Positions 17,130 through 26,118 of a stretch of DNA of 64,000 bases are shown piece after piece. Position numbers and translations under genes: made by a program. The notes under the pieces are model-generated. The model did not search any database. It saw nothing but the letters and a program-made list of their open reading frames with translations, and was not told the DNA's origin. Source of the DNA: Lachnospiraceae bacterium (GTDB lineage: Bacteria; Bacillota; Clostridia; Lachnospirales; Lachnospiraceae); NCBI GenBank assembly GCA_017938315.1, contig JAGBBV010000007.1, positions 1 to 64,000 on the forward strand, written 5' to 3'. Within the stretch, counting starts at the first letter, position 1. Every line of letters starts with the position of its first letter.

Positions 17130-18461
17130 CTAAAACTTCTTTCTGTAAATAACAAAACTATCATCATTTATCTCTTTAAGCATCTTCTTATTCACTTTAA
17201 ATTTATCATTTCTATCATTTCCATCACTGTTTACCCCCCACTGAGCCCCTATGGAAAAATACTTTTCTTTTGTTATTTCATTCAATTCAATAATTATCAT
17301 TTCTGTATATTCTACAGAATGCGGTGTACGAGGTGCGGACATCTCATCAAACTCTGGATGTTTCTCACTAGGTTTCCATTCACCTTGATCTAAAATATAA
17401 TGATTACGCCACTTAACCATTTCATAATTATTTGTACTGCCCTGTTTTTTATTGTGAATATATATCACAAACCAAATTTTTTTGTACTTCTCTAGCGCGG
17501 CCTTTACTTTCCTTTCATCGTTAAGCAACGTGTTTCCATCTCCCTCACATACTGCTTTTAAATCTCCAATAAAGTGATAAGGCTCTGTAGGAAATGCCAG
17601 ATCTAAACCGGATGCACTATATTCTTTCTTTACATTTTCATTTTTTGTTGTTGCAATATAATCAACATATTTTGCTGAATGATTGTGTAAATAATCACTA
17701 TATAACGCCTCTATATACCACCCATTCCATAAATTTTGCTTCCACTGTCCAAAGCCTGTAATATTTTGAACACTTCTCATATATGTAATTGCTCTGTCTG
17801 CTCTTATCCATTCATTCCAATCTATATAATCCTGATTAATTGCTTCTATCGTTGTGATAATTGGATTTCCACTTTCCGACACTTTATCAAAATAATTTTT
17901 CATCTTGTCTTTCGATATTGCCCCCACTATATTACCATTCTTGTCCTTTTTGCTATAATAACCATTTTGATGCCCCTGAAACAAATCATTTAAAAAAATA
18001 TGACATGAATAGTTTGCTTTATGTCCGCCTTTAGATATCATACTTTTTCCCGCATGTTTGTGTAAATATGTCTCTGGTTCAAAAATACCAAAAATATTTA
18101 TATCATTGTACGAGTACAATCCTAACCAAAGTACTTTACCTTTTGATGAAAATTCGTTATAAAAATCTCTCCACATTTTGTTGTATTGAATTCTCTTTAA
18201 GTCCAACGAATGCTGTCCTTCTTTCCCGCCCATAAAGGTTATATTGGCTACTATAAAATAATAACTTTCTTTTCTGCTGTTGGTATACCTTCCCGTAGCA
18301 ACCTTTTGATTTTTTCTATACTCAAAACAATTAAATGCATCACCTAATGCCCTTTCCAAAACACCATAAATTTCCTGCATATTTTTTGTTGTATCTTTTG
18401 CATATACTATATGAGTCTCTCCATTTTTAATAACCATTTGCTTAGGTACTGCATTCGCCAT
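17130..18461 (-). CDS. Type II restriction endonuclease
   Basis: This is the probable restriction partner of the C5 methylase, whose gene lies 33 bp upstream on the same strand. The 443-residue protein has a late PD-(D/E)xK-like site: LDLAFPTEPYHFIGDLKAV, with Asp, then D-L-K as the metal-binding core, near residue 290. No helicase or ATPase motif is present, so it is not type I or III. I cannot assign an isoschizomer family or recognition site. A divergent nuclease of similar role is the only serious alternative. Base composition is AT-rich like the rest of the island. Confidence 0.75.
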   Translation of the reverse strand: MANAVPKQMVIKNGETHIVYAKDTTKNMQEIYGVLERALGDAFNCFEYRKNQKVATGRYTNSRKESYYFIVANITFMGGKEGQHSLDLKRIQYNKMWRDFYNEFSSKGKVLWLGLYSYNDINIFGIFEPETYLHKHAGKSMISKGGHKANYSCHIFLNDLFQGHQNGYYSKKDKNGNIVGAISKDKMKNYFDKVSESGNPIITTIEAINQDYIDWNEWIRADRAITYMRSVQNITGFGQWKQNLWNGWYIEALYSDYLHNHSAKYVDYIATTKNENVKKEYSASGLDLAFPTEPYHFIGDLKAVCEGDGNTLLNDERKVKAALEKYKKIWFVIYIHNKKQGSTNNYEMVKWRNHYILDQGEWKPSEKHPEFDEMSAPRTPHSVEYTEMIIIELNEITKEKYFSIGAQWGVNSDGNDRNDKFKVNKKMLKEINDDSFVIYRKKF

Positions 18462-18494
18462 TCTTCTTTCTCCTCTAAAACATATAAGAATTTT

Positions 18495-19691
18495 TTAAAA
18501 ATCAATTTGATTTTCGCTATCAACAACTTGCATCCTTCCATATTGAAATAACTGCTTTGCCAAAAATTCTACGCAATTAACATTCACTGCATTTCCAAAT
18601 TGCTTATATGCCTGAAAATCATTTTCATCAGGAATAAATGTTTCTGGAAAACTTTGCAATCTTGCTGCTTCACGTGGAGTTAATCTACGCTTATATTTCC
18701 CAATAACTGGAATTTGTACCATTGCAACTAACGCAGGAAATGCATCTGGACGTTTTACTCGTATGCCCGAAGGTCTAAATTGAATATACCCATCCCATAT
18801 CGAATTGATGCTTGTCCCTGCTTGCCATTCAAATTTTCTATTTGTTGGAATAAAATCGTTGAGGTTATTCCACTTTTTCAGCCAGCCATCTATAAACTCC
18901 TTATTATCTTCATATAATTTACGATTTTTTCTACAAAATTCTGCTTTCCATGCGGGATAATCCTCTAAAGGATATGTCGCTCCGAATTCATATGACCAAA
19001 CAGGGAAACCTATTATTTTTAGATTAATGCCTTGGTAAAACTCATTCCAACACTCTAAAACAGCCTCTTCTTGTTCGTTTATATAGTATTTTTCATCTAC
19101 TAACTCATCAAAGATAGCAGCCTCATATGCGTTAAGCGCGGATTTGTCTTTTTTATCGGGAACATTAAACTGCAGTTCTCCATCATATATATCTTTACGA
19201 ATCCCAAGAATATACACTCTTTCACGTAACTGCGGAATACCCAATTGATGCGGGCTCATAATGATTGCACGTATATTATACCCAACTTTATCAAGTTCAT
19301 CTGCAATAACATTCCATGTATTATGATGGTCATGTGAAAGCAGGTTTCTAACATTTTCTAAAACTATATATTCTGGCTGCTTTGATATTAATATTCGTTT
19401 TATTTGAAAAAACAATGTACCTTTTGTTGGATCTTTAAACCCCATTTGCTTTCCAGCCTTCGAAAATGCTTGACATGGAAAACCTGCACAAAGTACATTG
19501 TGATCTGGTATTTCATCATTTTTAATATCATTTATATCATATGCAGAATTCATACCATAATTTTTCATATATGTATTTATTGCACTTTCATCTATTTCTG
19601 ATGCCAGAACACATTCCCCGCCTAAGTTTTTCATCGCTTGATGAAATCCGCCTATTCCAGAAAACAAGTCTATATACTTAAACTTTGACAT
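18495..19691 (-). CDS. DNA cytosine-5 methyltransferase
   Basis: This enzyme methylates cytosine C5 in its target site and protects host DNA from the neighbouring endonuclease. The 398-residue protein shows the ordered motifs: DLFSGIGGFHQA (I, SAM binding), LCAGFPCQAFSKAG (IV, catalytic Cys), VLENVRNLL (VI), QLRERVYILGI (VIII) and QFGNAVNVNC (X). The target-recognition region between VIII and IX is long (about 190 residues). It is preceded by AAAGGAG and is the first gene of the pair, so methylase would be made before nuclease. Confidence 0.96.
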   Translation of the reverse strand: MSKFKYIDLFSGIGGFHQAMKNLGGECVLASEIDESAINTYMKNYGMNSAYDINDIKNDEIPDHNVLCAGFPCQAFSKAGKQMGFKDPTKGTLFFQIKRILISKQPEYIVLENVRNLLSHDHHNTWNVIADELDKVGYNIRAIIMSPHQLGIPQLRERVYILGIRKDIYDGELQFNVPDKKDKSALNAYEAAIFDELVDEKYYINEQEEAVLECWNEFYQGINLKIIGFPVWSYEFGATYPLEDYPAWKAEFCRKNRKLYEDNKEFIDGWLKKWNNLNDFIPTNRKFEWQAGTSINSIWDGYIQFRPSGIRVKRPDAFPALVAMVQIPVIGKYKRRLTPREAARLQSFPETFIPDENDFQAYKQFGNAVNVNCVEFLAKQLFQYGRMQVVDSENQIDF

Positions 19692-19871
19692 TGCTTAACT
19701 CCTTTTTATTGGTTATTTACTTACAGGCATAATTATAACATATTACTAATAATTTTACATATACTCTAATTAATGAATTTTAGTTTATTCATTTTTCCTT
19801 TAAAGAAAGTACTATTTTATTGAGCGTTTACCGCATATCATACATTTATCAAACATATATATACTATAAAA

Positions 19872-19907
19872 ATATAGCGGCTTCCGGTTCATCTCCAGAG
19901 GCCGCTG
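19872..19907 (-). terminator. Rho-independent terminator
   Basis: On the minus strand AGCGGCCTCTGG pairs with CCGGAAGCCGCT (one mismatch pair) and is followed by ATATTTTTA. It lies just after the McrC-like gene. Confidence 0.8.
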
Positions 19908-19913
19908 TGCCAA

Positions 19914-22136
19914 TTATTGATTAGTTTTACTCTTGTTTTTCTTCATATAGAATTTACAATTCTCTATTCCAACACATCCTGGAAGACCAGACACAGAACA
20001 TTCCACCCTGCTTACTTTCCCTCGTCTTATATAGTGTATAAAGTTCCTACACGTATCTTCTTCTATAAATAATTTTTTTGTACTTTTGGAAATGTAATAT
20101 TCACAATTTTTTTCTCCTACATCGCATCTGGTTCTTTTAAGAAGGCACAGACTCTTTCCATAATAGAAACATTTTTTCCCATTTCCTCCAACCATTATAT
20201 GTTTTTGATATTCATTACTAACATTTTCTAATAAATCTAATTTTTTCACCTCTATATCATTGCTGTCTTCTATATCGATTATAATTGAAGTTTCTGCTAA
20301 CTTATCATTAAAGACTAAACCATCTTTTTGAACTTCTTCAATTACTATCGAATGCACCTTATTTTCTTCTCTTTTTAATTCTATAGCATCGACGGTTTTT
20401 AATAATTCTATTATTTTTTCTTTTAATATATTATCTCCTACTTTTTCACCAACAATTGTAAAAGCAAAATATTCTGGAAGCGATATTGCTTTTGAACCGA
20501 TTACATTTCTTTTAAATAAGTTACTTTTATCTTCATCTCCAGGATACATTGCTCCAACACCTATTACATCTGGAAAAAACTTGTCTTTTGATGCAATCTG
20601 AGTACTATATTTAAGTACCAACTCAGGCAAGTGTCTTTTTTTTACATTATTTGTATTTGAATACTTTGCATCCAAAATATAATAGTATTCTCTATTATTA
20701 CATGATATCTTTAAGACAAAGTCGGGTTTCCATTTTTTATTCCATTTACCTTTCAAAAAATTATACCCCGTAGAATACAAATTAATGCCATCATTCACTT
20801 TATTGACCCATATAGATGGCTCATACAACAATACCATTTCATACCCATTTCCATTGAAGATATACTGATTATTTATATCCTCTGTATCCTCCTCGTCATA
20901 AACAATTCTATTTGTCTCTTGCAGAACATATCCACATTGTTTAATCGCATTTTGAATCTTTATAAGGCAGTAATATTCAAAAATACGACTAAGTGTTTTT
21001 AACTTAAATAGGTAATTCAAATGATCCAATGTGTAATCTCCGGCCTCAAACCACTTAATCATACATTCATAGCATAATCGATAGTGATATATCTGTTTAA
21101 AAGTATTTGAAAACCTTGGCAAACTATACACCTCTAACGGTGAGCATTCCATAATTCTCCTATATTTAGAAAAAATCTCTTTCAGCGTATCCCGTCTATC
21201 ATAAAATCTTTCTATTACTCCCTTATAATAAATATATACACATCTACCAGTAAGTTCATGCGTATTAGGCAACTGAACAACAATTGTGTCCGGTATATTT
21301 TTTAATTCCGCAATTTCTTTATTAAATCCAGATATCTGATTATCTAAATAATCTATAACATTTTTTAGAAATCCCAACACAACTTTATTTTCATATACAT
21401 CATAAGAATATTGGGAAATGTATGTCTTCACTTTTGACGGCATATAATTTTTTTCTTTTATAATTAATCCTGTATCCTTATTCGTCCAAATCAGATTATC
21501 TGGATTACAGGCGATCCATCTTAAACTTTCTTGATCAATTGTTCTCATTGATCGAGCATCCATGATGGCCGCCACCGGTTCAACAGAAGTTTTCTTTTGA
21601 TTATTAAAATATCCATAATTTTCTTCATATATATGTATAATTTCATCTACTATTTTCAGAGTATTCCATATGGATCTTATATCGTTCTTTATAAGACCAG
21701 ACTTCTTTCTATTTTTGCTAAAACAAACATCTAAAAAGTTAGGCAATTTTTCCTCTATTTCCTCTAGCATCTGTTCAACTCTTTTTGCTGTTTGTTTGGT
21801 TGTAGCAATCCTAAAAAAATCTGTAAAGAATACATTCTCTTCTCCGTATTCATCATTTACATAAACACTTATACATGCCAAATCAAAACATCCTTCAAAG
21901 ATAAAACTCGCTTCTGTTTCATAGCAATCTATAACTGTATTATAATGCAACGGAATAGCATAATCTCCCACAAACAATTCTACGCTTTCATAACGTTTGT
22001 CATCTCGTACAATCAGTTTATACTGATAATTTTCAAAAAATAACAACTCATTGTTAACCGTTTCAATAGATGGTTGATGCTCACTCGTCAAGACCTCTAA
22101 AATAGCATTATCAGGCTTTACTATGCATAACTTCAT
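19914..22136 (-). CDS. McrC-like DUF2357 nuclease with Cys-rich tail
   Basis: This is the nuclease partner of the McrB-like ATPase, 5-20 bp downstream of it. The middle (about residues 190-330) matches the DUF2357 pattern found next to McrB-like proteins (VAAIMDARSMRTIDQESLRW, then YDVYENKVVLGFLKNV). The nuclease core is KPDFVLKI...YYILDAKYS near residue 490-520, a PD-(D/E)xK site ending in D-A-K. The last ~110 residues hold about ten cysteines in C-x(5-6)-C spacings, which may bind zinc or a cluster. The start is uncertain: 22136 has GAGG 9 bp upstream; starts at 22145 and 22151 are also possible. Confidence 0.8.
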   Translation of the reverse strand: MKLCIVKPDNAILEVLTSEHQPSIETVNNELLFFENYQYKLIVRDDKRYESVELFVGDYAIPLHYNTVIDCYETEASFIFEGCFDLACISVYVNDEYGEENVFFTDFFRIATTKQTAKRVEQMLEEIEEKLPNFLDVCFSKNRKKSGLIKNDIRSIWNTLKIVDEIIHIYEENYGYFNNQKKTSVEPVAAIMDARSMRTIDQESLRWIACNPDNLIWTNKDTGLIIKEKNYMPSKVKTYISQYSYDVYENKVVLGFLKNVIDYLDNQISGFNKEIAELKNIPDTIVVQLPNTHELTGRCVYIYYKGVIERFYDRRDTLKEIFSKYRRIMECSPLEVYSLPRFSNTFKQIYHYRLCYECMIKWFEAGDYTLDHLNYLFKLKTLSRIFEYYCLIKIQNAIKQCGYVLQETNRIVYDEEDTEDINNQYIFNGNGYEMVLLYEPSIWVNKVNDGINLYSTGYNFLKGKWNKKWKPDFVLKISCNNREYYYILDAKYSNTNNVKKRHLPELVLKYSTQIASKDKFFPDVIGVGAMYPGDEDKSNLFKRNVIGSKAISLPEYFAFTIVGEKVGDNILKEKIIELLKTVDAIELKREENKVHSIVIEEVQKDGLVFNDKLAETSIIIDIEDSNDIEVKKLDLLENVSNEYQKHIMVGGNGKKCFYYGKSLCLLKRTRCDVGEKNCEYYISKSTKKLFIEEDTCRNFIHYIRRGKVSRVECSVSGLPGCVGIENCKFYMKKNKSKTNQ

Positions 22137-22156
22137 GTTGGTCATCCTCACTTCTT

Positions 22157-24616
22157 TTATAAACTAAAGAAACCATAAAACTCATGCTCAGATCTCTCTA
22201 TAATCTTCGAAATTATATTAGCACTCTTAATCATCTGATTTTCCTTACATATACTCATCAACCCATTCAAAAATTCACCATATTTCTTTCCATTTCCGCT
22301 TATGCACGGAAGAATTTTCTGAGATACCGCATAGTCGAGTGCTACCTCTTTTGACGACATATACTCTTCTGCTACAAGATAATAATGACTTATTGCATGA
22401 AGACTTCTTGCACTGATAGTATGGCCTCCCTCTTTCATTTTATCAACAATTCGATCTAGACGATTTCTTGTAATTTGATTCATCTTTTTATCTTTAAAAT
22501 TATGCCAAGCGAAAAAATCATTTAATATTTTCAAAGAAATCACTTCGTCATTATTACTTACCATAGAATCATCTGCCAAATCACTTACAATAGCATCTAC
22601 AGATACTGAATTCATTGATATAACCCATGCTCTGTCAAGAAATCGAGGCGACAAATCTGATGTTGTATGATCATAGTTAATTGTTGCAAGAAATTTTAAT
22701 TCTGCTCCAAATTCATACTTTTCTCCATTTGAATATGATACAACTTGATGACTTGGATCATCACAATAGTAATTAAAATTAGACCAGTAAAACTCAATAG
22801 GGCTTAGATTTGCTTCATCTAACAACACAAGATACGGAGCCTCAACTATATCATATTCATTTTCAATGTTTAATTGGTGCATGCAATCTGCAAATCTAGG
22901 CTGTGTTTTTTCTATTTCTTTTGTTAATGGATTATAATACCCGATCAAATCCTTCGATGATGTCCATCCTCTTTCAACCAAAATTTCAGCAAATCTGGAA
23001 TCATATAACCCAAATGCTTTTGCTATCAATTTACATAGAGATGTCTTTCCTGTACCCGGCTCACCTGCAAATACTGTAATATAATTTTGAACAACACTTA
23101 TTATATAATTATATGCCTCATCTTTACTTATATTTCTACCGGCTTCATTTATTTTTTTACAAAGGACTGACACTATCTGTTCTGCATTTAAACCATTATT
23201 TATGTTTTTGATACCATGCGGTATTATACCTTGCAACTCATCTTCCTCTGGCATTTCAAGTTGTTCTACAAGCAATTTTATAATTTCAGTATTTCTGTTA
23301 TTAGCTGCCCACTCAACAATCATTGCATTTAAGTTATTTGTAGCTTTCTTATAATCATCCTGTGCTGATTCACACGCCCTCTTCCATGTATCTCTATCGG
23401 ATTCCATCTGATCACGTTCTTTTTTTGCTTTTTCAATAGCTAATTCTGTCTCATTTAGTTCTTTTCTCTTTGAAGAAAGTAAATCTTCCAGTTCTTGTTG
23501 CTTTTGAGCGATCGCTTGCTCGCCTAACTTCTCAAGTTCTTTTTTTTGCTCATTTAATTTTTGCTGTTCTTCTATTATTTCAAATACTATATCATCTCTC
23601 TTTAATTTCAGTTCTGAAATTTCTGCATTAATTGCTTTAGTCCTTATATCATACTGGGAATCCGCTCTAACAATATCATCCAGCAATTCTGTATGCGTTC
23701 TTAGATATTCCTCCTTATCTGTCTTCGCATTAGGATTATTTCTAAAATACTCTTCCATAAGGCGTACTTTATAATCACTCAATTCTACTGAAATTTGTAA
23801 TAAGTCACATATTCTTTGAATTCTTGAATCCGTAAGTTGACCGCTTTCCGAAAAAGAATCCGCTATTTGTAAAAATTGTTCTCTGATTTCTGCCAGATTT
23901 TCTATTCCTTCTGATTTATCTAAAAGATTCTTAAAGAAATCTGCCAGTTCTTCATTGTCAAAATAATCAATTTGCTCAGCCGCTTCTATCTCCTGCATTT
24001 TTTCTAATTTATAAATAAATTGTATTCGGTCATTTCTTCTTATCGAAAAATTGCCTTCCAAGATAATTCTTTCCAAATCATGTACTTTATATCTATTTAT
24101 TATTCCACTATTTACGAATATCTTCAGGGTATAATAAGTTTCATAGCCGTACGAATCCTCAATATCTGAAATCATAAATTCAAATGGACCATAACAATCT
24201 TGCGCATATCTTAAAAGTATTTGTTTATTTGGTTTATGTTTAATTCTTATTGTTCGTTTTGTTTTATCATTTAAAAATTCCTCAATCGTATAATCTATAT
24301 CAATAATCTCAATTATTTCATCTTTGTCAAAATCATCTATTGCAGTTAATGAAATCTGATATCTGTTACTATTATCATTATAGGAATCAAAACCCGGATG
24401 TAAATCCTTATTAAAGTCCACTTTAAACTGTAGTAATCTATTTTTAATATCATCGGTATCTCCGTCAGTTATACTTGCCAACGATACTGTTCCACCATTA
24501 GGAAATTCTGTCCAACGACTGTCTCCCATCTCTCTCAAAGTACCATCTTCCATAATTTCGTATTGCGGACGTATAAAACTGCGATTTCCAAAAGCACCTA
24601 GAAAATATCTATACAT
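22157..24616 (-). CDS. McrB-like AAA+ GTPase/ATPase
   Basis: This is the motor subunit of a type IV, McrBC-like restriction system that would cut modified DNA. The 819-residue protein has an N-terminal specificity region (about 1-300), a long coiled coil (about 305-420) and an AAA+ module. Walker A is GEPGTGKTS, Walker B is YLVLLDEANLSP, and ATINYDHTT takes the place of the McrB MNTAD signature, followed by the DLSPRFLDRAW arginine-finger segment. AAAGGAG precedes the ATG at 24616. It is followed at once by the McrC-like gene, so the two form an operon. Confidence 0.88.
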   Translation of the reverse strand: MYRYFLGAFGNRSFIRPQYEIMEDGTLREMGDSRWTEFPNGGTVSLASITDGDTDDIKNRLLQFKVDFNKDLHPGFDSYNDNSNRYQISLTAIDDFDKDEIIEIIDIDYTIEEFLNDKTKRTIRIKHKPNKQILLRYAQDCYGPFEFMISDIEDSYGYETYYTLKIFVNSGIINRYKVHDLERIILEGNFSIRRNDRIQFIYKLEKMQEIEAAEQIDYFDNEELADFFKNLLDKSEGIENLAEIREQFLQIADSFSESGQLTDSRIQRICDLLQISVELSDYKVRLMEEYFRNNPNAKTDKEEYLRTHTELLDDIVRADSQYDIRTKAINAEISELKLKRDDIVFEIIEEQQKLNEQKKELEKLGEQAIAQKQQELEDLLSSKRKELNETELAIEKAKKERDQMESDRDTWKRACESAQDDYKKATNNLNAMIVEWAANNRNTEIIKLLVEQLEMPEEDELQGIIPHGIKNINNGLNAEQIVSVLCKKINEAGRNISKDEAYNYIISVVQNYITVFAGEPGTGKTSLCKLIAKAFGLYDSRFAEILVERGWTSSKDLIGYYNPLTKEIEKTQPRFADCMHQLNIENEYDIVEAPYLVLLDEANLSPIEFYWSNFNYYCDDPSHQVVSYSNGEKYEFGAELKFLATINYDHTTSDLSPRFLDRAWVISMNSVSVDAIVSDLADDSMVSNNDEVISLKILNDFFAWHNFKDKKMNQITRNRLDRIVDKMKEGGHTISARSLHAISHYYLVAEEYMSSKEVALDYAVSQKILPCISGNGKKYGEFLNGLMSICKENQMIKSANIISKIIERSEHEFYGFFSL

Positions 24617-24853
24617 TATTTTTTCTCCTTTATCTTAATCATACTTTAATCAATAATTTATCATTTGTTGTAAATATATTATCCTGTATGCATTTTCACC
24701 TCCACAACTAGTTCTTGCACTTTTATTCTTTCATCGTATTTGAACCTCTAATCCCCTCTAAATATCTCGCTTTTAATATACAAATAAATCTATCACAAGA
24801 TATATTCATTTTCCTGTTTTCCTACATTTGTATACTCATCACTTTTATAATAT

Positions 24854-25564
24854 TCACTTCCAACAATTTCCACATTTCCTCTTCTTTTCATTTGGTTTTA
24901 TCTGCACTGAATAATTCTCTGCTGCTTCATATGTATCAAAATATATTGGCTCTTCCATTGCATTTTTACCGTTTTTAGTTGCAGAGCACTCTCCTACTAT
25001 ATGAATTTTCCCGTTTTTATTATTAACAGCGTAATTGCCACTATTTGCCGGATTAGCATTATCTGCCTGTGTTGCTACTTCTTCCGTTACATTCTGCGTC
25101 TCAGTAGTGGTTATCTCCGCTGACGCCACTACAGTTTCTTCCGGTATCGGATTTACTATCGTCTCCGGTTCTGGTTCTGGCTCTGGCACTTGCTCTGATA
25201 TTGGCTTTAATTCCGGAGTTGGTTCTGGCGTTGGCTCCAGCGTTGGTTCTTGTATTGGTTCTTCCGTTGGTGCAGGTATTGCCTCTGGAGTTGGTTCCGG
25301 ATTTTTTTCCGGTGTTGGCTTAACCGTTGGCTTCAATGTTGCTGTTGGCATTGGTGTTGGCTTAGTGGTTGCTTCGTTTACTGATTCATTTATTTTCTCC
25401 CCAACAACCACATCTTCAACTTTTGCAGTCTGCTCTTCTACAGTCGTTTCCGCATCCGCTTGAATATCAGCTGTGGTCTCTTCTTCATTTCCGGTACCAC
25501 AACTTAATACCATTGCACCAAACAGTAATGCTACTATCCAACCAAATTTTTTCTTCTTTTTCAT
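24854..25564 (-). CDS. Lipoprotein with Pro/Thr/Glu-rich stalk
   Basis: This is a predicted surface lipoprotein of 236 residues. Basic residues MKKKKKF are followed by a hydrophobic segment and the lipobox VLSC. A ~70-residue stalk of PTP/PEP repeats spans roughly residues 75-145. The C-terminal ~60 residues (YAVNNKNGKIHIVGEC... then KKRKCGNCWK) resemble small Cys-containing surface modules that read K-x-H-x3-C and end in C-x-x-C. The ATG at 25564 follows GAGGGTGGG and is preferred to the start at 25612. The function is unknown. The 5' leader is duplicated at 34669-34788. Confidence 0.82.
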   Translation of the reverse strand: MKKKKKFGWIVALLFGAMVLSCGTGNEEETTADIQADAETTVEEQTAKVEDVVVGEKINESVNEATTKPTPMPTATLKPTVKPTPEKNPEPTPEAIPAPTEEPIQEPTLEPTPEPTPELKPISEQVPEPEPEPETIVNPIPEETVVASAEITTTETQNVTEEVATQADNANPANSGNYAVNNKNGKIHIVGECSATKNGKNAMEEPIYFDTYEAAENYSVQIKPNEKKRKCGNCWK

Positions 25565-25582
25565 TTGTATCCCACCCTCTCT

Positions 25583-25706
25583 TATCATCACACTATCTTT
25601 ATTGTACCTCACTCCTCCCTTCTATATCTGTCTCTCTCCCGCTTTTGTCATTTTTTTGCCGATTTTTGTCACATTTTCCCATTGTAAAAATGCAAAATAA
25701 AAAAAG
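25583..25706 (-). repeat. Leader cassette, copy 1
   Basis: About 120 bp upstream of the lipoprotein gene, roughly 90% identical to 34669-34788 upstream of a membrane-protein gene. On the minus strand it contains two TGACAAAA motifs 21 bp apart and a GGAGTGAGGTACAAT stretch. This suggests a shared promoter or operator region. Confidence 0.8.
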
Positions 25707-25761
25707 AGATTGCGTTCACCTTTGTAAAGTACACCCAATCTCTTTCATCATCTATTCAAAT

Positions 25762-26094
25762 TTACAACTCATTATACTTTTTTGCACTATCCTTAGATTT
25801 CTCTACCGGATACTTTTCGGCATTTCGTTTCATCTTTGCCTGCACAATTTCATCCATATCAAGGCCGCATCGATCTGCCATCAGAATGCAATAGCATAAT
25901 ACATCTGCCAGTTCTTCTTTTATTTTATCTTCTTTATCCTGACATTCAGTATCTGAACCGCTCCATTGAAACACTTCCAATAATTCAGCAGCTTCTAAGC
26001 TAATGGAAAGCGCCAGGTCTTTCGGATTATGGAATTGTTTCCAGTTTCTGTCATCTCTGAATTTTAGTACTTGATTGATGGTTTCCCGGGTCAT
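25762..26094 (-). CDS. MazG-like nucleotide pyrophosphohydrolase
   Basis: This small all-alpha NTP pyrophosphohydrolase of 110 residues would hydrolyse (d)NTPs to monophosphates. The metal-binding helices are visible: SLEAAELLEVFQW (E-x-x-E) and KEELADVLCYCI (E-x-x-D). AAAGGAG lies 9 bp before the ATG. It starts 24 bp after the stop of the GIY-YIG/DUF2075 gene on the same strand, and the two probably form an operon. A defence role by nucleotide depletion, or house-cleaning, is possible; the linkage favours the former, but this is inference. Confidence 0.88.
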   Translation of the reverse strand: MTRETINQVLKFRDDRNWKQFHNPKDLALSISLEAAELLEVFQWSGSDTECQDKEDKIKEELADVLCYCILMADRCGLDMDEIVQAKMKRNAEKYPVEKSKDSAKKYNEL

Positions 26095-26118
26095 TTTTTC
26101 TTGCTCCTTTTTCTCTTG

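Noticed and set aside
16553-17130. Third copy of the 32-bp attachment core near the decayed integrase
   Set aside because: Read through the region on both strands; no stretch resembling TGGCAGATGAATA was found.
25150-25350. Tandem repeat or CRISPR-like array
   Set aside because: Repeats follow codons of a Pro/Thr/Glu stalk in the lipoprotein; unit lengths vary and no spacers exist. The same holds for 59880-60060.
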